Assembly: GCA_029007035.1 (NCBI GenBank) | Contig: JAQXHC010000029.1 | Coordinates: forward strand, 1 to 44,428 | DNA length: 44,428 nt | From: Oscillospiraceae bacterium | Lineage (GTDB): Bacteria; Bacillota; Clostridia; Oscillospirales; Ruminococcaceae | Direction: 5' to 3' | In this document: positions 31,097-39,792 of the stretch, piece by piece | Numbering within the stretch: position 1 is the stretch's first letter | Layout of the letters: each line of letters starts with the position of its first letter | Position numbers and translations under genes: made by a program | Notes under the pieces: model-generated | Database searches by the model: none | What the model saw: the letters and a program-made list of their open reading frames with translations, nothing else | Told to the model about the DNA's origin: nothing

Positions 31097-33652
31097 CTAA
31101 TTCATTTTATCGAGATATTCACGGATTTCACGTTCCGTATGAGTTATCTCCGCACGGAGCTCCGAGGCAGAAACGCGCCTTGCTCCGTTTCCGAAAATAA
31201 TCATCTGCTCCGGACCGTCGGAGGTAGCTACACGCACGCGGTGCTTTTTCGACAGTTCATGAGTAACCCGCTCTATATACGAATCGGCGGTCTCGGACTC
31301 ACGGGTATAGACGATGCTTATTCCGCCGTATTTCTCAATATCGCGGTGATGTCCCTTTACCTTGTATGCATCGAAAACGAGTATGACCTCACAGTTACGG
31401 CAGCCGCGGTAATTGCTGAGTACATCGGAAAGCTGTTTACGTGCGTCATCAAGGCTTTTTTTTGCCAGTATTTTCAGCTCATCCCAAGCGAAAATTATGT
31501 TATATCCATCCACAAGAAGATATTCCGGACCGCTGTAAACGGGCAGTTTTACGTCCTTATACTTTTCGGTAGATTCTTCACGTACACGACGGAAAGCTTT
31601 TCTTGGGTCGCAGTCGGGTTTTCCGTAGGTTCGCCTGAAAATCTCCATAAGCTCCTCATCGGTGGCTGAAGTATCCGGACGGCGGTTCATACGGACGTAA
31701 TCTTCCAGCACCTCTGCGAATTCCTCCCGGTCTGTCAGGCACGACGGCAGGTGCATTCGCTCGGGAACTTTGTCCCACCGTACAATCGAGCCTGCTCCGT
31801 GAGAGCAGAAAACCGAGTCGGCGGTATTGGCAGTGTCGCCGTCACAGTCATAACCAATCTGTGCGATAACCTCATCGGCATTATGGCACTCGCGGTAGCC
31901 GTCAACAGTCAGTGAAAGCCGTCCCTTTCCGCGGGTATAGGCAACAATTTCACTCTGATATCCGTTCATCTCCGAAACAGGAGCGTACCCTCTGAGAATT
32001 GCCGTATCGCCGCTCAGTTCGGGAGGAGAACACTCTCCGCACATTTGCTGAATATCGGTCATGGCGCGTCCGACGCATTCAGATGGGATTTCAAGCTCAA
32101 AGCTGTAGAATGGTTCAAGGAGGATACTCTCGGCGGAGCGCAGTCCCTGACGAACGGCGCGGTAGGTAGCCTGACGGAAATCTCCGCCCTCGGTATGCTT
32201 GACATGAGCCTTGCCCGAGGCGACGATCAGCTTAATATCTGTAATCGGCGAACCGGTGAGGATTCCGCGGTGAGTCTTTTCCTCAAGGTGGGTGAGAATC
32301 AGTCTCTGCCAGCTGCGGCTAAGCAGGTCCTCGCTGCACCTGAGCTCAAATTGGAGTCCGCTTCCGCGTTCGAGGGGCTCAAGAATGAGGTGGACTTCGG
32401 CATAATGGCGAAGCGGCTCATAATGCCCCACACCCTCAACAAGTCCGGCGATCGTTTCCTTATAGGCGATATTCCCCTTTCCAAAGCTGATTTCATAGCC
32501 GAAGCGCTCCATTACGACAGATGCAAGAATTTCGAGCTGAACTTCACCCATAGGACGGACATAAATCTCCCTGAGCTGTTCATCCCAGCCAATGTGAAGC
32601 TGAGGGTCTTCCTCCTCAAGAATCCGCATTTCCGCGAGCGCTTCAACGGCATTTTTTGATTCGGGAAGAACGATTTTACAGCTCATAACCGGCTCGGAGA
32701 AAGCGGCGGGAGAATCCGTTTCAGTTCCAAGCCCCTGACCGGCATATGTTGAGGAAAGACCTGTAACAGCGCAGATCTCTCCGGCTTTTGCGGCATCGGA
32801 GGGAGTAAACCTTGCTCCGGAGTAGAATCGGATTCCGCTTATCTTTTCACGCAGACTGCCATATGAAATCTCGTCCCTCAGTGAAAGTGAACCTCCCGTA
32901 AGCTTCATAAAAGTCAGGCGGTTTCCTTTTGAATCAGTGGAAATCTTGAAAACCTTTGCTCCGAAACCGTCTCTGCGGACAGGCTCGGCTGTGTATTTTT
33001 TCAGAATATCGATAAGCCTTTCGATGCCGTCGAGCTTCAATGCAGAGCCGAAACAGCATGGAAAGATGCGTCTTCCGGCAACTTCGGCGGCAATTTCGTC
33101 AGAGGTTATTTTTTTGTCTCCGAGGAATTTTTCCATAAGCGTCTCGCTGCACTCCGCGGCGTTTTCGCAAATTGATTCGCTGTCCGAAAAGTCGGCACAG
33201 AACGGTGACAGACGGTTTTGCAGTCCGAGCATAATACCCTCGCGGCTTACACCGGGCAGGTCGGTTTTGTTGACAAATATCAATACCGGTATGTTGTATC
33301 GTTCAAGGAGCTTCCACAGAGTTACGGTATGACTCTGAACGCCGTCTGATGCGCTGATTACGAGTATCGCATAGTCGAGAACCCGCATAGTCCGTTCGGT
33401 TTCGGCTGTGAAATCTGCGTGTCCCGGCGTGTCGAGCAGTGTGAATCTCTTATCACCGACAGTGAATGCAGCCTGATGTGCGAAAACTGTGATACCGCGC
33501 TCTTTTTCAATTTTGTTGCTGTCGAGCCATGCACTTCTGTGGTCGACTCTGCCGAGACGGCGTATTTCACCGGTTGAATACAGCAGAGCTTCGGAAAGCG
33601 TTGTTTTCCCTGAGTCGACATGGGCAGTAATCCCGATGGTTATATTTTTCAT
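31097..33652 (-). CDS. TetM/EF-G-like translational GTPase fused to a YacP/Rae1-like NYN nuclease domain
   Basis: 851 residues. About 1-640 follows the ribosomal-protection (TetM/TetO) layout of EF-G: G1 AHVDSGKTT (10-18), RGITV, G3 DTPGH (74-78), G4 NKTD (128-131), then domains II-V. The tip region that in TetM carries a YYSPVS-type loop reads GKAHVKHTEGGDFRQATY here, so tetracycline resistance should not be assumed. About 640-705 is a charged linker. Residues 710-851 are a complete NYN/YacP domain: LLVDGYNII (D715), LVFDAY (D761), ETADSYIE (D790) and TSDG (D812). The YacP protein of Bacillus is Rae1, an mRNA endonuclease acting in the ribosomal A site. The ATG at 33652 follows AAGGAGG by eight bases; a GTG at 33661 touches that site and is rejected. 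It sits 51 bases after DUF1796 without its own visible promoter. Confidence 0.9.
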   Translation of the reverse strand: MKNITIGITAHVDSGKTTLSEALLYSTGEIRRLGRVDHRSAWLDSNKIEKERGITVFAHQAAFTVGDKRFTLLDTPGHADFTAETERTMRVLDYAILVISASDGVQSHTVTLWKLLERYNIPVLIFVNKTDLPGVSREGIMLGLQNRLSPFCADFSDSESICENAAECSETLMEKFLGDKKITSDEIAAEVAGRRIFPCCFGSALKLDGIERLIDILKKYTAEPVRRDGFGAKVFKISTDSKGNRLTFMKLTGGSLSLRDEISYGSLREKISGIRFYSGARFTPSDAAKAGEICAVTGLSSTYAGQGLGTETDSPAAFSEPVMSCKIVLPESKNAVEALAEMRILEEEDPQLHIGWDEQLREIYVRPMGEVQLEILASVVMERFGYEISFGKGNIAYKETIAGLVEGVGHYEPLRHYAEVHLILEPLERGSGLQFELRCSEDLLSRSWQRLILTHLEEKTHRGILTGSPITDIKLIVASGKAHVKHTEGGDFRQATYRAVRQGLRSAESILLEPFYSFELEIPSECVGRAMTDIQQMCGECSPPELSGDTAILRGYAPVSEMNGYQSEIVAYTRGKGRLSLTVDGYRECHNADEVIAQIGYDCDGDTANTADSVFCSHGAGSIVRWDKVPERMHLPSCLTDREEFAEVLEDYVRMNRRPDTSATDEELMEIFRRTYGKPDCDPRKAFRRVREESTEKYKDVKLPVYSGPEYLLVDGYNIIFAWDELKILAKKSLDDARKQLSDVLSNYRGCRNCEVILVFDAYKVKGHHRDIEKYGGISIVYTRESETADSYIERVTHELSKKHRVRVATSDGPEQMIIFGNGARRVSASELRAEITHTEREIREYLDKMN

Positions 33653-33703
33653 TGACTGCACCTCCTTGTCAGATGCAGATTCTTATTTTTCAGCATCTTG
33701 TGT

Positions 33704-34753
33704 TCACTTTGCAATATCGTTTGGCATAATCTCAATTTTTACCGAGTTAACACGGACTCCGAGTTCACGGCTGTCTGACGATTCTGTAACTTCGCATGGT
33801 CTCCATACCTTGTCGGTAATCAGGGTGAGAAATCTTGTTTCGTGATTTATTTCCGTTTCAAAGACTGCAGAATTCATGTTGTCAGTTCTGAAAACTATGT
33901 TGCTGTGTGCATCGGTGATTTTCAGTCCGACTGCGACAGGAGATGCAAATTCTATATGGCACTTGCAGCCTCCGTATTTTTCAAGATGAAGAACGGAGTT
34001 TTCTTTACTCCAGCGGAATTTTTTTCCGTCTCCGCCGCGTTCACACGGATAAAAACGCTCAAACAGCGAATCGTCGCCCATATCAGCGGATTTGCTTTTA
34101 ACTCTGATATCGCGGAGAAGCCTGTCCCAGTGAGGATCATATCCCTGCCAGCGCTGACCGGTGTTTTCGTTTTCGTCGTATATTTCATACATATATACGT
34201 TTTTGGACTTTATTCCGATTCTGTTTATCCTGAACTCCCTGGAATGGTTGACGACAAGCAGAACGGCGTTTTTACCGTATTTCTGACTTATAACGCTGCC
34301 GAGACGGCAGGCTTCGTCCGCTGTGAGATTAGTACGTATGAAAAGAATTCTTTTGCCGCTGTTTTTTAAATCAAGCAGACGCTTCACACGACGGTCGGCA
34401 ATGGTTTTTGTATCTTTATATGACTCGCTCAGCGGAATATCCAGAGGAAAAATATGCTGATGTATCATATTATATCTGGAGTCGACGATTCTCTTATGTG
34501 CCGTTGTGGTCTTTTCCTCTTTGAGGTTGTCGTATTCGAGCCAGTCTCTGAAATCGTTACTGATTGCCTCAGTCAGTTTATCGGGATCGGTGCTGAAAAG
34601 CCAGTCGAAAGGATAGGATTCAAACCTCAGTCCGAGCCGGTTGAGCTGATGTGCAACTTGACACGTTCCTCCGAGCGAAATAACCTTGTCAAAAGGTTCA
34701 GGCTCATATTCAGCCGAAAAAATATTGCTGATGTTCTTATTGAAAATACTCAT
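33704..34753 (-). CDS. DUF1796 family putative cysteine peptidase-like protein
   Basis: About 349 residues, cytoplasmic. The N-terminal domain has the DUF1796 pattern FDKVISLGGTCQVAHQLNR (catalytic-like Cys in GGTCQ) followed by FESYPFDWLFS. The middle contains RVKRLLDL, RILFIRTNL and LLVVNHSREF, also typical. The last 130 residues are beta-rich and may be a separate domain. The family is annotated as papain-like from fold prediction; biochemical function is not established. Start choice is open: the ATG at 34753 has AAGGAG 12 bases upstream, while the ATG at 34774 has only a weak site but lies closer to the promoter. It is the first gene of a unit with the GTPase-nuclease fusion. Confidence 0.75.
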   Translation of the reverse strand: MSIFNKNISNIFSAEYEPEPFDKVISLGGTCQVAHQLNRLGLRFESYPFDWLFSTDPDKLTEAISNDFRDWLEYDNLKEEKTTTAHKRIVDSRYNMIHQHIFPLDIPLSESYKDTKTIADRRVKRLLDLKNSGKRILFIRTNLTADEACRLGSVISQKYGKNAVLLVVNHSREFRINRIGIKSKNVYMYEIYDENENTGQRWQGYDPHWDRLLRDIRVKSKSADMGDDSLFERFYPCERGGDGKKFRWSKENSVLHLEKYGGCKCHIEFASPVAVGLKITDAHSNIVFRTDNMNSAVFETEINHETRFLTLITDKVWRPCEVTESSDSRELGVRVNSVKIEIMPNDIAK

Positions 34754-34804
34754 GATGGCGTTTAACTCCTTCATAGCGTTTTTTCCGTCATTTGTGCTTT
34801 TTTC

Positions 34805-34833
34805 ATTATATCACATCTTTTTCGATAAGTAAA
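34805..34833 (-). promoter_or_regulatory. Promoter of the DUF1796 / GTPase-nuclease unit
   Basis: On the minus strand TTTACT (34833-34828) and TATAAT (34810-34805), spacer 17 bp. The -35 region touches a partial copy of the dispersed repeat (AAGGCAATACTGTACAA, about 34832-34848). Confidence 0.7.
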
Positions 34834-34894
34834 GGCAATACTGTACAATAAAATAACACCTTGGAGCGGATGAATAAAAAGTCTCCACTAATGG

Positions 34895-34923
34895 TTGACA
34901 AACAGGAAAATATGTGGTAATAT
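34895..34923 (+). promoter_or_regulatory. Sigma-A promoter of the xyloglucanase gene
   Basis: TTGACA at 34895-34900 and TAATAT at 34918-34923, spacer 17 bp. The leader of about 100 bases contains a short AAGGC...GCCTT stem (about 34970-34996). Confidence 0.75.
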
Positions 34924-35031
34924 TTTATATAAGGATATTCAGATTAAATTTTAACAAATTATGAACATTTAAGGCGATGTCTCATAATTATTGCCTTATA
35001 AAAATATTATATATTAAAGGAGTATATTGCA

Positions 35032-37686
35032 ATGACACTATTAAAAAAAGCAATCGCAGGAGTTCTCTCCCTCTCGCTGATTGCAGTTTCAGCATCAATG
35101 CTTCCGAAATCGGAAGTTCAGACCAATGCCAATGCCGCTTCGTCAGATATCTCATCGACCTATAAATGGGACGCTGTTAAAATCGGCGGCGGCGGATTTG
35201 TTTCGGGTATCGTTACCGGACAGAAAGAAATGTATCTTCGCACAGATGTAGGCGGCGCGTACAAATACAACTACGAGGATAAGAAATGGGAGCAGCTTTT
35301 CGGCTTCATCACCGAAGCGGACCGCGGTCTGCTCAGTGTTAAGGGAATTGCTATCGACCCGACCGACGACGATACGGTTTATTTTCTCTGCGGCTGTGCG
35401 TATTTTTCGGATGCAAGAACCGTAATATATAAGACAACAGACGGAGGAAAAACCTTTACCGAAAGTGACGTGACCGATATGATACAGGTTCACGGAAACG
35501 GCGACGGACGTGAATGCTGTGAGCCGATCGCTATCGACCCCGATAATCCCGATACGATTTATGCAGGCGGCGATGTTACCGCAGGTACATCAGCTCTCAT
35601 CAAGACAACAGACGGAGGCAAAACATGGACTTCGGTTGACAGCTATGACAGTCTCGGTCTTTTCACCGCAGAGCTGAAATACCCCATGTGGACGGATCAT
35701 ATGGTAAGAGGTACCGAGGCGAAGGAATATAACCAGCAGAACGGTATCGGCACTATCCACATCGAGGGAGGCAAGGTCTATGTCGGAACCTCGGTTACGG
35801 GTCAGGCAAACATTCATGTTGCAAGCGTAAAGGATGATAAGTTTACTGCACTCAGTGCAGATTTGCCAACCGCAAACTATCCTGTTTCAATCTCAAGCGA
35901 TAAAAACGGTAATATTTTCTTTACCTATATTGCAGGTCTTGCTTTCGGAGGAAATGCAGGAGGAGCATATAAGTACAACACTGCAAGCGGCAAGGTTACG
36001 GATATCTCGCCAAGCACAAATGCAATCGGTATGATTACCGTCGACAAAAACGATCCGAACAAGCTTCTCGCAAGAACCTGCGGTGTATGGAGCGATCAAT
36101 GGTATGAAAAGGAATGGACAGATACAAGTATTGCATGGGGCGATCATTTCTTCCGTTCAACCGACGGCGGTACAACTTGGCAGGATATAACTCCCGGTCA
36201 GCAGGACGGTCCGTGGGGCGAAAAATATTTTGTTTCCGAGCCTATGGACATAAACGGATATGACTGGATATACGGCAAGGCTTGTCACTGGGGAAGCGGA
36301 ATTCTCCTTGATCCCAGAAATTCCGACAGAATTCTCCTCACCTCAGGAAACGGTGTTTTTGCCTGCGATAACGTATGGGACGAAAGGGGAGTTCAGTTCT
36401 ACTTCCAGCCCGACGGTGTTGAAGAGGTTGTTGCTCTTGATTTTGTAAGCGTTCCCGGCGGTGCGGCATACTCTGCAATCGGCGACTATGACGGATTTAT
36501 TCACGGCGACGACCTGTCGGTAATTCCTGAACAGTATAAGCCGAATATGGGTTCAACATCCGCTATTGCTTATTGTCCGCAGAATCCCGACGTAATGCTC
36601 CGTATTGCTGAGGGTGACGGCAATAACACGGCTTCCGGATATTATACTCTCGACGGCGGAACGACATGGACGGGAATCAAAGTCGCTTCCGGCGGCAAGG
36701 CGGCAATAACAGAGCTTTCCAACGGCAAATACAGATTCCTCAAGAGCGGAAAGGAAAGCGGCGCTGTTGTCTACTCCGACGATTTAGGCGAGACATGGGA
36801 AAATGCTACAGGAATCGGTGGCTATAAGCCCTCATACTTCCTTGTGGATCCCGACGATCCCTCGCTTGTTTATGCTTCGGGCATTACTTATAATCAGTAC
36901 TGGGCATCAGATACGACCAAGAAAGAGCCGACATTCGACGAATGTCACTATTCAATTTACGTAAGCCACGACTACGGCAAAACATGGTCTGAAAATCCTG
37001 TCTGCAGGTATGATATGTGCGATGCTACAGGCGATCCTGCCTATATCACCAAAGACACTGTTGCTATGGCGGCAGGCTGGAACGGTATGTATATTATCAC
37101 CGAAGAGGGAACGAAGGCTGAAAAAACCGACGTTTTCTACTGCAAGACAATCGGCTACGGCGCACCCGAAAAGGCAGGCGGCGTGAATACTCTCTTTATG
37201 TACGGCAAGCCTGCCGAGACCGATCGTGAGGGAATCTACCGCTCTACCGACGCAGGCAAAACATGGGTCTGCATCAATACCGATCATCTCTACGGCGGTA
37301 CGGGCAACGGCAATTTCCTTGTAGGTGACATGAACGAATTCGGCAAGGTTTATATGTCAACTGTCGGCTGCGGAATCATATACGGCGCAATTTCAACAGG
37401 CTCCGACGAACCGACAACCAAACCTACATCAGCTTCCTCCACAGGCGGCGATACCGATTTGATTTGGGGCGATGCTGACCTGAATGAAAAGGTCGAGGTG
37501 AATGACGTTGTAGCAATTATATGCTGTGCGGCTGATGAAAAGGCGAATCCGCTTATTTCCGACAAAGCATATAAGCAGGCTGACGTTTATAATCACGGCG
37601 ACGGCATCAACGGAAGCGATGCGGTTTCGGTTCAGAAATATCTTGCAAAGGCTATTTCCGAGCTTCCGGAGTCCTACATGAACTGA
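35032..37686 (+). CDS. Cellulosomal GH74 xyloglucanase with dockerin
   Basis: 884 residues, secreted. Signal peptide about 1-36. About 42-790 is the twin beta-propeller of GH74, with Asp-box repeats such as TTDGGKTF, TTDGGKTW, STDGGTTW, SDDLGETW, SHDYGKTW and STDAGKTW. Expected catalytic aspartates are D72 in LRTDVGGAY and D485 in AIGDYDGF. A Thr/Ser linker (about 793-808) leads to a type I dockerin (about 811-884) with DADLNEKVEVND and NHGDGINGSDAV. The enzyme cuts the glucan backbone of xyloglucan and would be mounted on a scaffoldin. AAAGGAG precedes the ATG. Its dockerin is closely similar to that of the GH10 protein and unlike the CotH one. Confidence 0.95.
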   Translation: MTLLKKAIAGVLSLSLIAVSASMLPKSEVQTNANAASSDISSTYKWDAVKIGGGGFVSGIVTGQKEMYLRTDVGGAYKYNYEDKKWEQLFGFITEADRGLLSVKGIAIDPTDDDTVYFLCGCAYFSDARTVIYKTTDGGKTFTESDVTDMIQVHGNGDGRECCEPIAIDPDNPDTIYAGGDVTAGTSALIKTTDGGKTWTSVDSYDSLGLFTAELKYPMWTDHMVRGTEAKEYNQQNGIGTIHIEGGKVYVGTSVTGQANIHVASVKDDKFTALSADLPTANYPVSISSDKNGNIFFTYIAGLAFGGNAGGAYKYNTASGKVTDISPSTNAIGMITVDKNDPNKLLARTCGVWSDQWYEKEWTDTSIAWGDHFFRSTDGGTTWQDITPGQQDGPWGEKYFVSEPMDINGYDWIYGKACHWGSGILLDPRNSDRILLTSGNGVFACDNVWDERGVQFYFQPDGVEEVVALDFVSVPGGAAYSAIGDYDGFIHGDDLSVIPEQYKPNMGSTSAIAYCPQNPDVMLRIAEGDGNNTASGYYTLDGGTTWTGIKVASGGKAAITELSNGKYRFLKSGKESGAVVYSDDLGETWENATGIGGYKPSYFLVDPDDPSLVYASGITYNQYWASDTTKKEPTFDECHYSIYVSHDYGKTWSENPVCRYDMCDATGDPAYITKDTVAMAAGWNGMYIITEEGTKAEKTDVFYCKTIGYGAPEKAGGVNTLFMYGKPAETDREGIYRSTDAGKTWVCINTDHLYGGTGNGNFLVGDMNEFGKVYMSTVGCGIIYGAISTGSDEPTTKPTSASSTGGDTDLIWGDADLNEKVEVNDVVAIICCAADEKANPLISDKAYKQADVYNHGDGINGSDAVSVQKYLAKAISELPESYMN

Positions 37687-37732
37687 TAACAGTAATCCGC
37701 ATAAATACCTGTCAATACGGTTTATGAAACAA

Positions 37733-37768
37733 AACGGACGAGCAATTCAGCTCGTCCGTTGATTTTTT
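37733..37768. terminator. Bidirectional terminator between convergent genes
   Basis: AACGGACGAGC (37733-37743) pairs with GCTCGTCCGTT (37750-37760) around a 6-base loop, followed by TTTTTT. Confidence 0.88.
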
Positions 37769-37776
37769 GCATAGGA

Positions 37777-38550
37777 TTATTTTATTATCGGAATTGAATT
37801 TCCGTCGGCATCATAGAAAACGATATTGTCGATATAAAGGTTTGATTCGTTGGCTATACCCCAGCGCATGATCAGGAAATTGGCGTCTTCCATGTCGGCA
37901 GTCCATTTCTGACCGCCGTCAGCAAGAAGAAATTTAAACTGAGCATGAACCGCACCGGACATATCAAAGTTATATTCTCCTCCGCTGAAATCAGAAAAGC
38001 CGTACCATTTTCCTCCGTCAACAACGGTTCCGCCTCCTCCGCCGATCCAGCCGGGGGCTTTTATATTGCTGCCCTCGTCAGTTACCAGCAGTTCAGCTGT
38101 TGCATCAGCATAAACATCCAACTCGATACTTCTTACCTTTTCGAGGTTTTCCGCTCCGATAAGATCGACGGCACTTATTTTTATTTTCTGGACGCGGCTG
38201 TCGAGAGGAATACTGCCGTCGTCGGTGAATTTCAGCATCTTGTTGCCCTGAACCTCAACGACCGAGAGCGTACCCGAAGCCGCATCGGAATTATCGGTAT
38301 CGTTACGCTCCACAACTGAGGCGAAAGAGAAATCGCCGTCGTCGAAGGTTACGGCATTAGCGTCGCTTGCTTCGACAGGTGACGGAGCAGTAAGCTCTTC
38401 GGTGGTTTCCTCGGCAGAGGTCGCCGGAGCGGGAGATTTTGAAACCGAATCATCGTCTGATGACGAGGAGGATTTCTTGTCGCCGCAGCCTGCCGCCATA
38501 GCAAACATCGTTGCAGCCATAGCTCCTGCAATAAATTTTCTGTAATTCAT
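37777..38550 (-). CDS. Secreted lipoprotein with a beta-sandwich (CBM-like) domain
   Basis: 257 residues. The lipobox MAAGC places the lipidated cysteine at C22. Residues 23-65 are a Ser/Asp/Glu/Thr-rich spacer. The rest is a beta-rich domain beginning VTFDDGDFSF and ending with RWGIANESNLYIDNIVFYDA, a pattern seen in carbohydrate-binding beta-sandwich modules that end in a (Y)IDNI strand. It would sit on the outer face of the membrane and bind a sugar polymer; the ligand is unknown. AAAGGAG precedes the ATG. It is convergent to the xyloglucanase gene, which hints at a shared theme but not a shared transcript. Confidence 0.8.
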   Translation of the reverse strand: MNYRKFIAGAMAATMFAMAAGCGDKKSSSSSDDDSVSKSPAPATSAEETTEELTAPSPVEASDANAVTFDDGDFSFASVVERNDTDNSDAASGTLSVVEVQGNKMLKFTDDGSIPLDSRVQKIKISAVDLIGAENLEKVRSIELDVYADATAELLVTDEGSNIKAPGWIGGGGGTVVDGGKWYGFSDFSGGEYNFDMSGAVHAQFKFLLADGGQKWTADMEDANFLIMRWGIANESNLYIDNIVFYDADGNSIPIIK

Positions 38551-38693
38551 AAAAACTCCTTTCTTATAAGAATCTGTTTATAGCAGTCAAACCGATTCTG
38601 ATGCTGATTCCGGGAACATTAACGGATAAAAGTGCAAAGTATGTGCAGAATTTATACGGAAATTTTGTCCGCCGCTGTTTTGTGAATCAGTAT

Positions 38694-38725
38694 AATAATG
38701 CCCCCTGAGAACAGAGGGCATTATT
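38694..38725 (-). terminator. Terminator of the repeat-rich surface protein gene
   Basis: AATAATGCCC (38694-38703) pairs with GGGCATTATT (38716-38725). On the minus strand the trailing sequence is only moderately T-rich. Confidence 0.65.
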
Positions 38726-38735
38726 TTCATTCAAA

Positions 38736-39659
38736 TCAGTCTTTCTTTCTTGAAACAAAAGCAATTCCTACTGCGGCTGCCGCTGCTGCGACAGCAACAC
38801 CAACACCCTTAACTCCGGTGTTTGTGGACTGCTCGTTTTTGCCGCCGTTTGATGAAGAACCTGAATCATTCTTGGATGTATCCTTGTTGTCGGTCTTATT
38901 ATCAGTTTTATTATCGGTCTTATTGTCGGTTTTGTTATCCGAGTTGCTGCTGGTTGTAGTTTCCGATTTGTTATCGCTGCTGTTGTTATTATTGTTGTTA
39001 TTATTCTCAGTCTTGTTCTCGGTCTTGTCTTCGGACTTGTTTTCGGATGTAGCTTCGGTTGTATCAGGAGTTACGTTTGAAGTACCGTCGTTATAAAGTC
39101 CCTCAACTGTAAATCTTACTGTAAGAGTTTCGGCAACTTCAGTGGAAACACCGAGGTCATTCTTTTTGTTGATGTTCCATGGGTCGCTGAGAAATGCTCT
39201 TGAAGCACCTGTGCCGCCCTCATAGAATTTGAGATTATAAGCAGCGTCACTCTGAGTGAAATTAACTTTTTCTCCGTCGGCAAGAATTTCGTCAACAGTA
39301 ATCTTCAGATCCGGATACTGGTCAGCAGTAAAGTTCATTTTGTCTTTATCGCTGGGGTCAGAGCCGCTGATCTGGAGCCATACCTCCTGGAAACCCTTTG
39401 CATCTGTTCCGCCGTTTTTGAAAGTGATTGACGTTTCATACTGAGCGTTGCCGTCGATATTTGCAGCCGAAATAGTATAGTCGCCGGTGTTTCCGTCCGA
39501 ACCTTCACCGTAATAGGTGTTTCCGCCCATGAGACCGCGGATTTCAGCAACAGCAACAACATCGTTGGCAGCGTTTACGTTAAAAACAGCCATAGCGGCA
39601 ACCGAGCTTGCAGAGAGGGCAGCGGCAGCGATTGCCGAGATAAATCTTTTCATCTTCAT
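38736..39659 (-). CDS. Secreted surface protein with (DNKT)n linker and C-terminal anchor
   Basis: 307 residues. Signal peptide about 1-30. About 31-195 is a single beta-rich domain (ISGSDPSDKDKMNF, VRFTVEGLY), possibly a sugar-binding module, but no family is recognised. About 198-278 is a low-complexity Asn/Ser/Thr/Asp/Lys linker with an eight-Asn run and five DNK(T) units. The end NTGVKGVGVAVAAAAAAVG then SRKKD is a membrane anchor with basic stop, like a sortase signal lacking a clear LPXTG. AAGGAG precedes the ATG; promoter at 39722-39750. It is probably wall- or membrane-anchored and displayed on a flexible stalk. Confidence 0.78.
   Translation of the reverse strand: MKMKRFISAIAAAALSASSVAAMAVFNVNAANDVVAVAEIRGLMGGNTYYGEGSDGNTGDYTISAANIDGNAQYETSITFKNGGTDAKGFQEVWLQISGSDPSDKDKMNFTADQYPDLKITVDEILADGEKVNFTQSDAAYNLKFYEGGTGASRAFLSDPWNINKKNDLGVSTEVAETLTVRFTVEGLYNDGTSNVTPDTTEATSENKSEDKTENKTENNNNNNNNSSDNKSETTTSSNSDNKTDNKTDNKTDNKTDNKDTSKNDSGSSSNGGKNEQSTNTGVKGVGVAVAAAAAAVGIAFVSRKKD
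38884..38940 (-). repeat. Imperfect 12-bp tandem repeats inside the surface protein gene
   Basis: About five 12-base units (TTATCGGTCTTA type on the plus strand) encode the DNKT units of the linker. Units differ at synonymous positions, so the array is not fresh, but such repeats can change length by slippage. Confidence 0.8.
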
Positions 39660-39721
39660 AATAAAAACTCCTTACTTTAAATACTGTGCTGATTATGCAC
39701 AATATATAATTTTATATCCTA

Positions 39722-39750
39722 ATTATAACATCTGACATAAATAAAGTAAA
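39722..39750 (-). promoter_or_regulatory. Promoter of the repeat-rich surface protein gene
   Basis: On the minus strand TTTACT (39750-39745) and TATAAT (39727-39722), spacer 17 bp, about 63 bases before the ATG. Confidence 0.65.
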
Positions 39751-39792
39751 GCGTAATTATGCACAAATTTATCGCTGCAATTATATGAATAT

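Noticed and set aside
32045..32659. 204-codon plus-strand frame
   Set aside because: Antisense shadow of the GTPase-nuclease gene.
31097..33652. Tetracycline-resistance gene tet(M/W/O)
   Set aside because: The family resemblance is real, but the tip loop differs, a nuclease domain is fused, and nothing mobile surrounds it. A resistance label is not supported.
38884..38940. CRISPR array
   Set aside because: The 12-base units are contiguous without spacers and encode the DNKT linker in frame.
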